48,062 nt of DNA from Bradyrhizobium sp. Lineage in GTDB: Bacteria; Pseudomonadota; Alphaproteobacteria; Rhizobiales; Xanthobacteraceae. Location of the stretch: positions 1 to 48,062 of the forward strand of contig NZ_JAUSLT010000093.1 in the NCBI RefSeq assembly GCF_030646015.1, given 5' to 3'. The translations under genes were made by a program, and so were the position numbers. This document shows, in pieces, positions 16,081 through 24,767 of the stretch; the first letter of the stretch is position 1; each line of letters opens with the position of its first letter. The notes beneath the pieces are model-generated. The model made no database searches, was not told the origin of the DNA, and saw only the letters and a list, made by a program, of their open reading frames with translations.

Positions 16081-18960
16081 ATGTCAGGCCAGTTGATCGG
16101 AGCGCTCATTCTCTGGCTGATCGTGGCGGTCATCGCGATCGCGATCGCCGTCTATTTGGTGAACTGGCTCTACCGACGCTCGTCGAAGGAGGCGGCTTTC
16201 GTGCGAACCGGCCTCGCCGGTGAGAAAGTGGTGATCGATTCGGGCGCCTTCGTGCTGCCGTTCATCCATGACATCACGCCGGTGAACATGAACGTGCTGC
16301 AGATGCGGGTGCATCGCGGCCAGGACGACGCCATCATCACCCGCGACCGAATGCGGGTCGACATCGACGCCGACTTCTATGTCCGCGTCCGCGCCACCAT
16401 CGAGGCGGTGTCGCTGGCGGCCTCGACGCTCGGCAGGCGCACCATGCAGCCGGAGACGTTGCACGCGCTGCTGTCCGGGAAATTCGTATCCGCGATCCGC
16501 TCGGTCGCTTCCGAGATGACGATGGAGGACATGCACGAGCAGCGCGGGGTCTATCTCGCCAGGGTCAAGGAGGCCGCCGCCGAGGCGCTGGCCAAGAACG
16601 GGCTCGAGCTGGAATCGGTGGCGCTGATCAATCTCGATCAGACCGACCTGCAATATTTCAATGCCTCGAACCGCTTTGACGCCGAAGGCCTGACCCACCT
16701 GATCGAGCAGATCGAGGGGCGGCGCAAGACGCGCAATGACATCGAGCAGGATTCGATGATCCGGATCCGGACGCGCAATCTCGAGGCGGAGAAGCAGTCG
16801 CTCGAGATCGAGCGCGAGAGCGAATTGGCGCGCCTTGAGCAGCAGCGCGATGTCGAGGTGCGCCGCGCCGTGCAGCGCGCCGAGATCGCCCGCGAGCGCG
16901 CGATGCGCGACACCGAGGCCGAGCAGGCCCAGATCAATGCGCGCGAGGAGATCGAGAAATCGCGGATCGGCAACGAGCGCGCCATCAGCGAGGCGAGGAT
17001 CGCCTCCGAGCGCGACGTTCGCCAGCGCGAGATCGAGCGCAGCCAGATCGTCGACCAGGCAGAGATCGCCGCGCGCGAGACGGTTGAGAAAGCGCGGATC
17101 GCCAATGACCAGCTGATCAAGGAGGCCCGCATCACTGCCGATCGCGAGATCCGCGAGCGCGAGATAGAACAGGTGCGCGCGCTGCAGGCCGCCGAAATTG
17201 CAGCGCGCGAATCTACCGAGCGCGCCCGGATCGCGCAGGAAGCGTCCGTCAGCACCGACCGGATCGCCAACGAGCAGCGGATTTCCGGCCTTGACATCGC
17301 CAAGCGGCGTTCGGTCGAGGAGGCTGATATCGCAGCACGGCTCGCCACCGAAACCGCGGAAATCGCCCGCAACAGCGCCATCATCGCCAATCGCCTCGCC
17401 GCGGAAGAGAAGCGGCTGGCGCGCGAGATCGTCCGCGACCGCACCGTCCAGCAGGAGAGCATCGCGGCGAAGGAACTGGTGGAGTCCGCCCGCATCCTGC
17501 AAGAGGAGAAGGTTCGCGCGCTGACTATCACCCGCAACCAGGCGATCGACGAAGCCGAGATCGCAGCATTGCACACGGTGGAAGCCGCGCGGATCGCCAA
17601 TGAGAAGGAAATCGCGGCGCATCGCATCCTGGCTGAACAGGAAACCCGCTCGCAGGAGATCGCGCGGACGCAGACACTGGAAGGCGCCGAGATCGCCGCG
17701 CGGGAGGCGACCGAGACCGCCCGCATCGCATCCGATCTCGAAATCCGCAGCTTGGACATCAACCGCGCCAAGGCGATCGAGACCGCCGAGATCAAGAAGC
17801 GCGATGCGGTCGAGGTCAGCCGCATCGAGGCTGAGCTGGCGATCGACAAGGGACGGATCGCGGCGTCGAAGAGCCGCGAGGTGCTGCAGATCGATCAGAA
17901 GAAGACCATCGAGATCGCCGAAGAGGAGCGCGTGATCGCAACTTCCGCGCGGAAGATCGAGCGGGTCGATTCCGACCGTGCCGTGCGCGCAGCCGAGATC
18001 AATGCGCGCCAGGAAATTGAGAAAGTCGACATCACGCGCGAGCGCGAACTGGAGGTCGCCCGGCTGGAGCGGCGCAAGGCGCTCGAGCAGCTTGATATCG
18101 CGCGCAACCAGGCGCTGCAGGAATCCGAGATCGCCGCGCGCGAGGAGATCGAGCGCGCACGCATCGCTTCCGAACGTGGCCTCGACGAGGCCCGAGTCGG
18201 CCGCGACCGCGACCTGCGCAAGCTCGAGGTCGATCGCGAGCGCGAAGTCGAGAGCGCTGTCATGGACAAGGCGATCGCGATTTTCGAGAAATCTCTGCTG
18301 GAATCCGCGGCCCAGGTGAAGGCGGAAATGGCGAAGGCCAAGGCGGTGGAAGCCGAGGAGATCGTCAAGACGGTGCGCGAGAGCGAGAACGCCAAGCGGC
18401 GCACCACGGTGGAAGTCATGCTGGCGAGGAAGAACGCCGACGAGAAGCGTATCGAGGCGGAAGCCCATGCGATCCGCGCCGCGGTCGACGCGGAAGCGCA
18501 GAAGCTGCTCTACGAAGCCGAGAATGCGCTCACCGATGAGGCGCGCTACGGCCTGTTCCGGCGACGGCTTCTGGACCGGATCGAAGGGATCGTTCGCGAG
18601 AGCGTCAAGCCGATGGAGAAGATCGAGGGCATCCGCATCCTGCACGTCGACGGGCTCGGCGGCATGGCCGGCAATGGCGGCGGCAGTTCGCGCACACCCA
18701 CCGACGAGGTGATCGAATCGGCGCTGCGATACCGGGTGCAGGCACCGCTGATCGATCAGGTGCTCAAGGAAATCGGGATCGAGGGCGGCAGCCTCGCCAG
18801 GATGGGTGGGCTGATGCGAGAGGCCAGCGACCTGCAGCGCGTCGGTAAGGAAGCCCAGCCGCCCAAGCCGAAGGGCGACGGACCGGTCCCTGCAGACGCG
18901 GGTTCCGGCGAGCCCAAGCCACCGTCCGGCCGCGGCGGCAAAGGCAAGGCCAAGGAGTAA
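16081..18960 (+). CDS. Giant flotillin-like SPFH protein with hendecad coiled coil
   Basis: A 959-residue membrane-anchored protein. Residues ~5-28 form one transmembrane helix; an SPFH/band-7 domain follows (about 30-190, with VHRGQDDAIITRDRMRVDIDADFYVRV). From about 230 to 760 it is an almost pure charged coiled coil, then a short C-terminal segment (EARYGLFRRRLLDRIEG) and a low-complexity Pro/Gly/Lys tail. The coil carries a repeated block of the form AEIAARE-x-E-x-ARIA-x-E starting at residues 283, 327, 371, 415, 459, 492, 536, 569, 613, 638 and 682. Spacings are 44 or 33, multiples of eleven, with one exception of 25. Eleven-residue periodicity indicates a right-handed or straight coil. 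Flotillins organise membrane microdomains. Ribosome site GGAGGGAG precedes the ATG. Usual bacterial flotillins are ~500-700 residues, so this one is long. Its place inside a transport and molybdoenzyme operon suggests a membrane scaffold for them. Confidence 0.9.
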   Translation: MSGQLIGALILWLIVAVIAIAIAVYLVNWLYRRSSKEAAFVRTGLAGEKVVIDSGAFVLPFIHDITPVNMNVLQMRVHRGQDDAIITRDRMRVDIDADFYVRVRATIEAVSLAASTLGRRTMQPETLHALLSGKFVSAIRSVASEMTMEDMHEQRGVYLARVKEAAAEALAKNGLELESVALINLDQTDLQYFNASNRFDAEGLTHLIEQIEGRRKTRNDIEQDSMIRIRTRNLEAEKQSLEIERESELARLEQQRDVEVRRAVQRAEIARERAMRDTEAEQAQINAREEIEKSRIGNERAISEARIASERDVRQREIERSQIVDQAEIAARETVEKARIANDQLIKEARITADREIREREIEQVRALQAAEIAARESTERARIAQEASVSTDRIANEQRISGLDIAKRRSVEEADIAARLATETAEIARNSAIIANRLAAEEKRLAREIVRDRTVQQESIAAKELVESARILQEEKVRALTITRNQAIDEAEIAALHTVEAARIANEKEIAAHRILAEQETRSQEIARTQTLEGAEIAAREATETARIASDLEIRSLDINRAKAIETAEIKKRDAVEVSRIEAELAIDKGRIAASKSREVLQIDQKKTIEIAEEERVIATSARKIERVDSDRAVRAAEINARQEIEKVDITRERELEVARLERRKALEQLDIARNQALQESEIAAREEIERARIASERGLDEARVGRDRDLRKLEVDREREVESAVMDKAIAIFEKSLLESAAQVKAEMAKAKAVEAEEIVKTVRESENAKRRTTVEVMLARKNADEKRIEAEAHAIRAAVDAEAQKLLYEAENALTDEARYGLFRRRLLDRIEGIVRESVKPMEKIEGIRILHVDGLGGMAGNGGGSSRTPTDEVIESALRYRVQAPLIDQVLKEIGIEGGSLARMGGLMREASDLQRVGKEAQPPKPKGDGPVPADAGSGEPKPPSGRGGKGKAKE

Positions 18961-18964
18961 TCGG

Positions 18965-19402
18965 ATGGCCCGCGTCTACGTATCCAGCGTCATCAATGCA
19001 CCGGCGGCCAAGGTCTGGGCGCGCGTGCGCGACTTCAACGGCCTGCCGAACTGGCATCCCGGTATCGCGGAGAGCCGGATCGAGAACGGCGAGCCGGCCG
19101 ACAAGGTCGGCTGTGTCAGGGCGTTCGCGCTGCGCAATGGCGATCGACTACGCGAAAAGCTGCTCGGGCTGTCCGATTTCGACATGCTCTGCACCTATTC
19201 GATCCTGGATTCGCCGATGCCGCTGACCAACTACGTCGCCTCGCTGCGGCTGACCCCGGTAACCGACCAGGACCGCACGTTCATCGAATGGAGCGCCGAT
19301 TTCGACTGCGCGCCGGAATTGGAAGCGGAACTGGTCAGCGGAGTCGGCGGCAACGTGTTCCAGACCGGGTTCGACGCTCTCAACCGCGCCTTCGGAGCCT
19401 GA
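18965..19402 (+). CDS. SRPBCC-family protein (first of a tandem pair)
   Basis: A 145-residue protein of the START/Bet v1-like SRPBCC superfamily (polyketide cyclase-2 type). It begins with the usual VYVSSVINAPAAKVWARVRDFNGLPNWHPGI, forming the first strand and helix of the ligand pocket. It is a paralogue of the next gene: both share the N-terminal strand, WHP motif, KVGCVR/KIGCVR and the DF-x-LCTYS/EMTFSYC segment. The SRPBCC fold includes CoxG, which helps attach CO-dehydrogenase-type enzymes to the membrane, and also cyclases and lipid carriers. Since it directly precedes a CoxMSL-like set, a CoxG-like role is plausible; ligand binding or catalysis on a ring is the alternative. Confidence 0.85.
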   Translation: MARVYVSSVINAPAAKVWARVRDFNGLPNWHPGIAESRIENGEPADKVGCVRAFALRNGDRLREKLLGLSDFDMLCTYSILDSPMPLTNYVASLRLTPVTDQDRTFIEWSADFDCAPELEAELVSGVGGNVFQTGFDALNRAFGA

Positions 19403-19405
19403 GCG

Positions 19406-19849
19406 ATGCCGAAGGTCGTTCGCAGCACCATCATCGACGCGCCGGTCGAGCGGTTGTGGGCGGTGTTGCGCGACTTCAACGGCCACGAATCCTGGCATCC
19501 CATCGTCGCCAAAAGTTCGATCGAACGCGGCTATCCCTCGGACAAGATCGGCTGCGTCCGTCGCTTCACGCTGCAGGACGGCGCCGAACTGCGCGAGCAG
19601 TTGCTGGCGCTGTCGGATCTGGAAATGACCTTCAGCTATTGCCTGCTGGAGACGCCGATTCCGCTGTTCAACTACGTCGCCCATGTCCGGCTGCTGCCGG
19701 TCACCGACGGCAATCGCAGCTTCTGGCATTGGGAGGGGCGGTTCACCACCCCGGCCGGACGCGAAAGCGAACTCGCCGACCTCGTTGGCAACGACGTCTA
19801 CTCGAACGGCATCGCGGCGGTCCGCCAGTTGCCGGAACTCGCAGGTTAG
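19406..19849 (+). CDS. SRPBCC-family protein (second of a tandem pair)
   Basis: A 147-residue SRPBCC protein, a clear paralogue of the gene just upstream (DFNGHESWHPIVAKSSIE against DFNGLPNWHPGIAESRIE). The two genes are three bases apart, so they arose by tandem duplication and are translated together. Differences in the C-terminal helix suggest that the pockets have diverged or that the proteins form a heterodimer. It is eight bases from the FAD subunit of the molybdenum hydroxylase. As for its twin, no catalytic residue can be assigned from sequence. Confidence 0.85.
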   Translation: MPKVVRSTIIDAPVERLWAVLRDFNGHESWHPIVAKSSIERGYPSDKIGCVRRFTLQDGAELREQLLALSDLEMTFSYCLLETPIPLFNYVAHVRLLPVTDGNRSFWHWEGRFTTPAGRESELADLVGNDVYSNGIAAVRQLPELAG

Positions 19850-19857
19850 GAAACGCC

Positions 19858-20682
19858 ATGCCCGTCAACCTACGCATCGTGCAGGGATTGCAGGAAGCCG
19901 CCGAAATCCTGGCCGGCGACCGTGCCGCGCAAATGCTCGGCGGCGGCACGCTGCTGGTGCGCGCCATCAACGAGGGCGCGATGACGGAGGGTACCTTGCT
20001 GCGCACCGTCGATCCGGTGTTGTTGGCGATCAACGCCGGCGGCGCGCGGGTCGAACTCGGTGCCGGCGTCACCATGGCGATGGTGCTTGCCAGCCGCGAT
20101 CTGTCCTACCTGCACGCGCCGGCGCGCGGTATCGGCGGTCCCGCGGTGCGGACCACTGCGACGATCGGCGGCAATCTGTTCGCCGCGACACCCTATGGCG
20201 ATTTCACCACCGCGCTGCTGGCGCTGGACGCCGTCGTTACCTTGCATGCCGGCTTCGGCGGCGCGCGGGCAATGCCGCTCGAGGAGATGCTGGCGAACCG
20301 GGCGCGGGGCGGGGTCGGGCTGGTGGCTTCGGTCGGTTTCAACCGTCCGGCCGGCGCCGATGCGTTTCGCTTCTTGAAAGTCGCGCGGGTGCGGCCCAAG
20401 GGCATCTCGGTGCTCTCGATCGCGGTGCATCTGCCGCAGAACGCCGGACGGATCAGCGGCGTGCGGATCGCCTACGGCGCCATGGGGCCGACGCCACTGC
20501 GCGCCAAGGCGGTCGAGCGCGTGCTGGAGGGCCGCAGCCTGGATGCAGCCACGATCGCCGCGGCAAAGACGGCGGCACTGGAAGGCACGCAGCCTGCGAC
20601 CGATGCGATTGCGTCGGAATGGTACCGCCGCGAAGTATTGCCCGTGCATCTCGGCCGGCTGCTTGCCGGCGAGACGTCCTGA
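19858..20682 (+). CDS. Molybdenum hydroxylase FAD-binding (medium) subunit, CoxM-like
   Basis: A 274-residue FAD-binding subunit of a xanthine dehydrogenase / CO dehydrogenase-type enzyme, passing electrons from the 2Fe-2S subunit to an acceptor. Both classic flavin motifs are visible: LGGGTLLVR (27-35, form GGGT) and TIGGNLFAA (102-110). The C-terminal CO_deh_flav_C-type domain follows (RISGVRIAYGAMGPTPLRA). Length is typical of the medium subunit. The gene order medium, small, large matches CoxMSL. The start is the ATG at 19858, after GTTAGGAAACGCC; longer in-frame upstream sequence overlaps the SRPBCC gene and is rejected. Confidence 0.92.
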   Translation: MPVNLRIVQGLQEAAEILAGDRAAQMLGGGTLLVRAINEGAMTEGTLLRTVDPVLLAINAGGARVELGAGVTMAMVLASRDLSYLHAPARGIGGPAVRTTATIGGNLFAATPYGDFTTALLALDAVVTLHAGFGGARAMPLEEMLANRARGGVGLVASVGFNRPAGADAFRFLKVARVRPKGISVLSIAVHLPQNAGRISGVRIAYGAMGPTPLRAKAVERVLEGRSLDAATIAAAKTAALEGTQPATDAIASEWYRREVLPVHLGRLLAGETS

Positions 20683-20694
20683 AGGAGCGCGAAA

Positions 20695-21177
20695 ATGGCC
20701 CGGATGCCCGTACAGTTTCGCCTCAACGGCACCGATCGCGCGGTGTTCGTCGAGCCCGTGGAAACGCTGCTCGGCACCATCCGACGCGGTCTCGGCGATT
20801 TCGCGCCGAAGTTCGGTTGCGGCCAGGGCACCTGTGGCGCTTGCACCGTGCTGGTCGACGGCGAACCGCGACTGGGTTGCCTCACGCTCAGCGTGACCTG
20901 CGAGGGGCGATCGATCGAAACCGCGAGCGGGCTCGCCGATGGGCCGACGCTGCATCCGCTGCAGGCCGCCTTCATGGAGCATTTCGCCGCGCAATGCGGC
21001 TTCTGCACGCCGGGCATGCTGATGGCGGCGAAGGCACTGCTCGATCGCAACCCGGATCCGACACGGGTCGAGGTCGTGGAGGCGATCGCCGGCAATATCT
21101 GCCGCTGCACCGGCTACGAACCGATCATCAACGCCATTCTGGCCGCCGCGCAACAGCGCGGCGCCCGCCGCGCCTGA
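20695..21177 (+). CDS. Molybdenum hydroxylase [2Fe-2S] (small) subunit, CoxS-like
   Basis: A 160-residue iron-sulfur subunit. All eight cluster cysteines are visible: Cys42, 47, 50 and 62 (plant-ferredoxin-like cluster, GCGQGTCGAC then GC) and Cys101, 104, 136 and 138 (CGFC and CRC in the four-helix domain near the molybdenum site). It relays electrons between the molybdenum centre and FAD. It lies between the FAD and large subunits with short gaps and a GGAG ribosome site at 20683-20687. Confidence 0.95.
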   Translation: MARMPVQFRLNGTDRAVFVEPVETLLGTIRRGLGDFAPKFGCGQGTCGACTVLVDGEPRLGCLTLSVTCEGRSIETASGLADGPTLHPLQAAFMEHFAAQCGFCTPGMLMAAKALLDRNPDPTRVEVVEAIAGNICRCTGYEPIINAILAAAQQRGARRA

Positions 21178-21186
21178 GGGGTCCCG

Positions 21187-22848
21187 ATGCTGGAATTTCG
21201 CAAGGATCTGTTCGCCGACGAGCGCGACGACAATCTCAACGTGATCGGCAAGGGCGAGCAGCGCCAGGACATGCTGGGACATGTCACCGGCCGCACCCGC
21301 TTCTTCGACGATCACGGCTTTGACGGCCTGCTGCACCTGAAGGTGGTGCGCTCGCCGCATCATCACGCCCGGATCCGCAGCATCGACGTCTCGGCCGCGG
21401 AGCGCGCGCCCGGGGTGAAGCGCGTGATCCGGGCTCAGGACGTCCCGGTCAACAAGAATACGCTGCTCAGCCTGATCGGATTCGGCAAGGACGACGAGCC
21501 GACGCTCGCCGTCGACAAGGTGCGCTACAAGGGTGAGCCGATCGTCGCCATCATCGCCGCCAGCGATGCGGAGGCCATGGCCGCCGTCAAACTTGTTCGA
21601 GTGAGCTACGATCCGTTGCCCACGGTGTTTGACGTGCAGGAGGCGCTGAAGCCGGGGGCCGTCGTCGTCAACGAGACCTATCCCGGGAACTACTTCGAGT
21701 ATCACGACAAGTACGACCACCAGAAGCTGCGCTTCGGCGACGTCGAGGCGGCCTTCCGCACCGCCGATCACGTGCTGGAGGAGCGGTACCAGATGTCGCC
21801 GATCGAGCACGCCTCGACCGAGACCAACGGCACCATCGCCGCGCCGGAAACCAACAACCGCTATGTCGTGCATTCCTGCGCGCAGGGCCTGTTCTTCTCG
21901 CTCGGCACCACCGCGAAAATTCTCGCGCTGGAATCCAACCGGCTGCATTTCATCGGCGGCACCGTCGGTGGCGGATTTGGCGGCAAGGTCGATTCTCTGA
22001 CCGAGCCGCTGGCGGTGCTTGGCGCGATTCTCACCGGTCAACCGGTCCGCTATGTCCTGGGGCGCGAGGAGGAGATGCAGTTCGGCTCGCCGCGCGGGGC
22101 CGAGCGGCACGTCATCAAGGACGGCGTGATGCGCGACGGCCGTATCGTGGCGCGGCAAATCACCTCCTATTTCGATGCGGGCGCCTATACAAGGCTGTCG
22201 AGCTATGGCGTGGTCAAATGTGTCGCCCACATGCCGGGTCCCTATACGATCCCGAATGTGCGCGGCGACGCCTATTGCGTCTTCACCAACCGGGTGCCGG
22301 CTACCGCCATGCGCGGCTTCGGCGTTACCGGACTGGACTTCTCGATCGAGGTGCAGATGGACAAGCTGGCGCATCTGGTCGGTATCGACCCGATGGAATT
22401 CCGTATCCTCAATGCCTATCGCGACGGCGACATGAAGGCGCATCGCCGCGTCGCCCATAACACCGCGCTGATCGAATGTGTGCAGGTCGCGGCCCAGAAG
22501 GTGAACTGGCCGTTGAGCGAGACGGCGCGGCGCGCTTCGTCGCTAAGCGGCGGCGGAGGTCCGCGCGCGGCGATTCCACCCACGGTAACTGACGAGAGCG
22601 GCCGGATCGGCCGACCGGAGACGCGGCAGGCGCCGCCGCAGCTGACGCCGGGCGCGGCACCGCTGCCGGCGTACCAGCCGGCGCCCGCCGTGCCCGTCCA
22701 GCAGCCGGCGGCGCCGCTGCCGAATTATCCGTCGCAGCCGGCAGCCGCCGCACCGTTGCCGGCTCCCACGCCACCGGTTCAGACTCCGCCGCCGACGCCC
22801 CAGCACGGCGCGGCGCGGTTCTCGTCGGTGTTCACACGGAGGCGCTGA
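21187..22848 (+). CDS. Molybdenum hydroxylase large subunit, N-terminal part (split)
   Basis: A 553-residue protein equal to the first half of a CoxL/XdhB-type molybdopterin-binding subunit: a/b hammerhead domain (about residues 20-130), first cofactor domain with the GGGFGGK loop near residues 261-267, and ATAMRGFG near the position where CO dehydrogenases have AYxCSFR or AYRGAGR. It matches neither CO-oxidising form, so the substrate is more likely an organic ring or aldehyde. After KVNWPL (about residue 442) it turns into ~110 residues of Pro/Ala/Gln-rich low complexity and stops, exactly where normal large subunits enter the second cofactor domain. That domain is the next gene, whose ATG begins two bases after this stop. 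Because the tail is coherent and both ends look designed for separate translation, this looks like a stable two-chain arrangement rather than a simple frameshift. Confidence 0.88.
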   Translation: MLEFRKDLFADERDDNLNVIGKGEQRQDMLGHVTGRTRFFDDHGFDGLLHLKVVRSPHHHARIRSIDVSAAERAPGVKRVIRAQDVPVNKNTLLSLIGFGKDDEPTLAVDKVRYKGEPIVAIIAASDAEAMAAVKLVRVSYDPLPTVFDVQEALKPGAVVVNETYPGNYFEYHDKYDHQKLRFGDVEAAFRTADHVLEERYQMSPIEHASTETNGTIAAPETNNRYVVHSCAQGLFFSLGTTAKILALESNRLHFIGGTVGGGFGGKVDSLTEPLAVLGAILTGQPVRYVLGREEEMQFGSPRGAERHVIKDGVMRDGRIVARQITSYFDAGAYTRLSSYGVVKCVAHMPGPYTIPNVRGDAYCVFTNRVPATAMRGFGVTGLDFSIEVQMDKLAHLVGIDPMEFRILNAYRDGDMKAHRRVAHNTALIECVQVAAQKVNWPLSETARRASSLSGGGGPRAAIPPTVTDESGRIGRPETRQAPPQLTPGAAPLPAYQPAPAVPVQQPAAPLPNYPSQPAAAAPLPAPTPPVQTPPPTPQHGAARFSSVFTRRR

Positions 22849-22849
22849 G

Positions 22850-23875
22850 ATGGCACGGCATCAGGGGCGCGGCATGGCGTCCATCAACTACCCGATCGGC
22901 ATGAACCTCGGCGGCGATCCCAGCCAGGCGCTGGTGCATGCCAATCCGGATGGCAAATTCACCGTGGCGCTGTCGGCGATCGATCTCGGGCAGGGGATGA
23001 AGCAGGTCAGCCGGCAGATCGCGGCGGAAACGCTGGGCGTGCCGATCGAGGACGTCTATGTCGACACCGCCGACAGCGACACCGGTCCGCACGATATGGG
23101 CTCGTTCGCCTCGCGCGGCACGCATCGCGTCGGCAACGCGGTGATCGTCGCGGCGAAGGAGGCGCGGGGCGTTTTGCTGGAGGCGGCCGCCGAGGAACTC
23201 GAGGTCAATGCCGATGATCTCGTTACCGACGGCAAGGGCAACATCCATGTCCGCGGCGCGGCGTCGAAATCGATCACGGTAAAGGCCGCGTCGCAGGCGG
23301 CGCAGTTCAAGCAGGGCAAGACCATCTCCGGCCGCGGCATCTTTCTGATCCCGCTGTCCAACGTCAATCCGGAAACCGGCGAGATGTCACCGGTCACCGC
23401 CTATGCCCATGCCTGCCTCGTGGTCGATCTCGAGGTCTGCGACGAAACCGGAGACGTCAAGGTCAACAAGTTGACCAGCGCCTATGAACTCGGCCGCGCC
23501 CTCAATCCGAAAATGGTCGAGCAGCAGCTGGTCGGCGGCGCCTGGATGGGCATGAGCCACGCGCTCTACGAGACGCCGGAGCCGTATTATCCCAATCCCG
23601 AAAATGGCGGGCGCGACTACAACGAATATCTGATGCCCGGTCCCGGCGACATCGCGCCGCACGACATAGCGGTGCTGGAGCGACCGGCGCCGGACGGCCC
23701 GTTCGGCGGCAAGGGTCCCGGCGAGATGTGCGCCAATCCGGTGCTGCCGGCGGTCGCCAACGCGATCTTCAACGCCGTCGGCGTCCGGATCGACACGCTG
23801 CCGATCACGCCGGAAAAGATCCTGCGCGCGCTGAGGGCGCAGGGCGGCGCGCGGCCGCAAGCCCGGCGCGCATAG
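22850..23875 (+). CDS. Molybdenum hydroxylase large subunit, C-terminal part (split)
   Basis: A 341-residue protein corresponding to the second molybdopterin-binding half of a CoxL/XdhB-type subunit. It begins MARHQGRGMASINYPIG, which aligns with the middle of full-length homologues, and has the conserved DLGQGMKQV, DTADSDTGPHDMGSFASRGTHR and GPFGGKGPGEMCANP segments. Glu292 in that last motif is the base expected for proton abstraction in the hydroxylation step. The ATG at 22850 is two bases from the upstream stop; GGAGG at 22838-22842 could serve as ribosome site. Adding this chain to the upstream one, minus its low-complexity tail, gives about 780 residues, the usual size of an undivided subunit. 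Confidence 0.88.
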   Translation: MARHQGRGMASINYPIGMNLGGDPSQALVHANPDGKFTVALSAIDLGQGMKQVSRQIAAETLGVPIEDVYVDTADSDTGPHDMGSFASRGTHRVGNAVIVAAKEARGVLLEAAAEELEVNADDLVTDGKGNIHVRGAASKSITVKAASQAAQFKQGKTISGRGIFLIPLSNVNPETGEMSPVTAYAHACLVVDLEVCDETGDVKVNKLTSAYELGRALNPKMVEQQLVGGAWMGMSHALYETPEPYYPNPENGGRDYNEYLMPGPGDIAPHDIAVLERPAPDGPFGGKGPGEMCANPVLPAVANAIFNAVGVRIDTLPITPEKILRALRAQGGARPQARRA

Positions 23876-23885
23876 GGGCATTGGA

Positions 23886-24767
23886 ATGGCGGTGCGCGGA
23901 AGTGTCGGGGGGATCGATCGGCCGGAGAAACTGGCCGAGGCCTTGCGCGCGGCCTATTACCTCGCCGATGACGGTTTTGCGACCGCCGGCTATCTCGCGC
24001 TCGCGCTCGGCAAGCCGCTGCTGCTGGAAGGCGCACCCGGTGTCGGCAAGACCGAAGCCGCCAAGGCGATCGCCGGGATCATGGGGCGGCAGCTGATCCG
24101 GCTGCAATGCTACGAGGGCATCGACGCCGCGGCCGCGCTGTACGAGTGGAACTACCCGCGCCAGATGCTGGCGATCCGCCAGGCCGGCGACGAGCCGATC
24201 GACATCTATCGCGACGATTTCCTGATCGAGCGGCCGATGCTGGCGGCGCTGCGCCGGCCGGAATCGACCGTGCTGCTGATCGACGAAATCGACCGCTCCG
24301 ATCCGGAGTTCGAGGCGTTCCTGCTCGAATTCCTGTCGGATTTCTCGATCTCGATCCCGGAGCGGGGCACCCTGCGCGCGCATGAACGCCCGGTGGTGAT
24401 CCTGACCTCGAACCGCACCCGCGATTTGCACGAGGCGCTGCGGCGGCGCTGCGTCTATCATTACATCGCCTATCCGGATCCGGAGCGCGAGGCGCGGATC
24501 ATCATGATGCGGGCGTCCTCCGTCGCCGAAGCCACCGCGCGCGCGATCGTGACGGCGGTGGGGCGGCTGCGGCAGGAGCCGCTGACCAAGCCGCCCGGCG
24601 TCGCCGAAGCGATCGACTGGGCGGAAGCCGCGACGTTGCTGGCGAAAACCGGCGCGCCGTGGCCGGACGCATTCCGCCGCGCGATCGGCGTGGCGCTGAA
24701 GGACGAGGAAGATCTCGCCTTTATTGCGCCGCGGCTCGACGCCATCATCGCGGAGATCGCGGCATGA
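23886..24767 (+). CDS. MoxR-type AAA ATPase, CoxD-like
   Basis: A 293-residue AAA+ ATPase of the MoxR family. Walker A GAPGVGKTE lies near residue 49, Walker B VLLIDEIDRSD near 128, sensor 1 ILTSNRTRDL near 175, and an arginine-rich second-lobe entry follows (ALRRRCVYHYI). In CO-oxidising bacteria CoxD, a MoxR protein, helps assemble the metal-sulfur site of the molybdenum enzyme together with the von Willebrand protein CoxE. The same pairing here, directly after the hydroxylase genes, supports a maturation role. Its stop overlaps the start of the next gene (ATGA). Confidence 0.9.
   Translation: MAVRGSVGGIDRPEKLAEALRAAYYLADDGFATAGYLALALGKPLLLEGAPGVGKTEAAKAIAGIMGRQLIRLQCYEGIDAAAALYEWNYPRQMLAIRQAGDEPIDIYRDDFLIERPMLAALRRPESTVLLIDEIDRSDPEFEAFLLEFLSDFSISIPERGTLRAHERPVVILTSNRTRDLHEALRRRCVYHYIAYPDPEREARIIMMRASSVAEATARAIVTAVGRLRQEPLTKPPGVAEAIDWAEAATLLAKTGAPWPDAFRRAIGVALKDEEDLAFIAPRLDAIIAEIAA

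Noticed and set aside
16084..18645. 853-codon minus-strand open frame opposite the flotillin
   Set aside because: Repetitive codons of the coiled coil keep the antisense frame open; the Leu/Asp-rich translation mirrors the repeat and has no start signal.
19870..22458. 862-codon minus-strand open frame across the molybdenum hydroxylase genes
   Set aside because: Antisense of three well-supported subunits with cluster and flavin motifs; His/Arg-rich translation without domains.
22840..22860. Split of the molybdenum subunit as a simple sequencing frameshift
   Set aside because: The first chain ends in a long coherent low-complexity tail and the second has its own well-placed start; joining the frames would not remove the ~110 extra residues.
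19858..23875. True carbon monoxide dehydrogenase
   Set aside because: The active-site loop reads ATAMRGFG, matching neither the AYxCSFR form nor the AYRGAGR form, so CO oxidation is not claimed.
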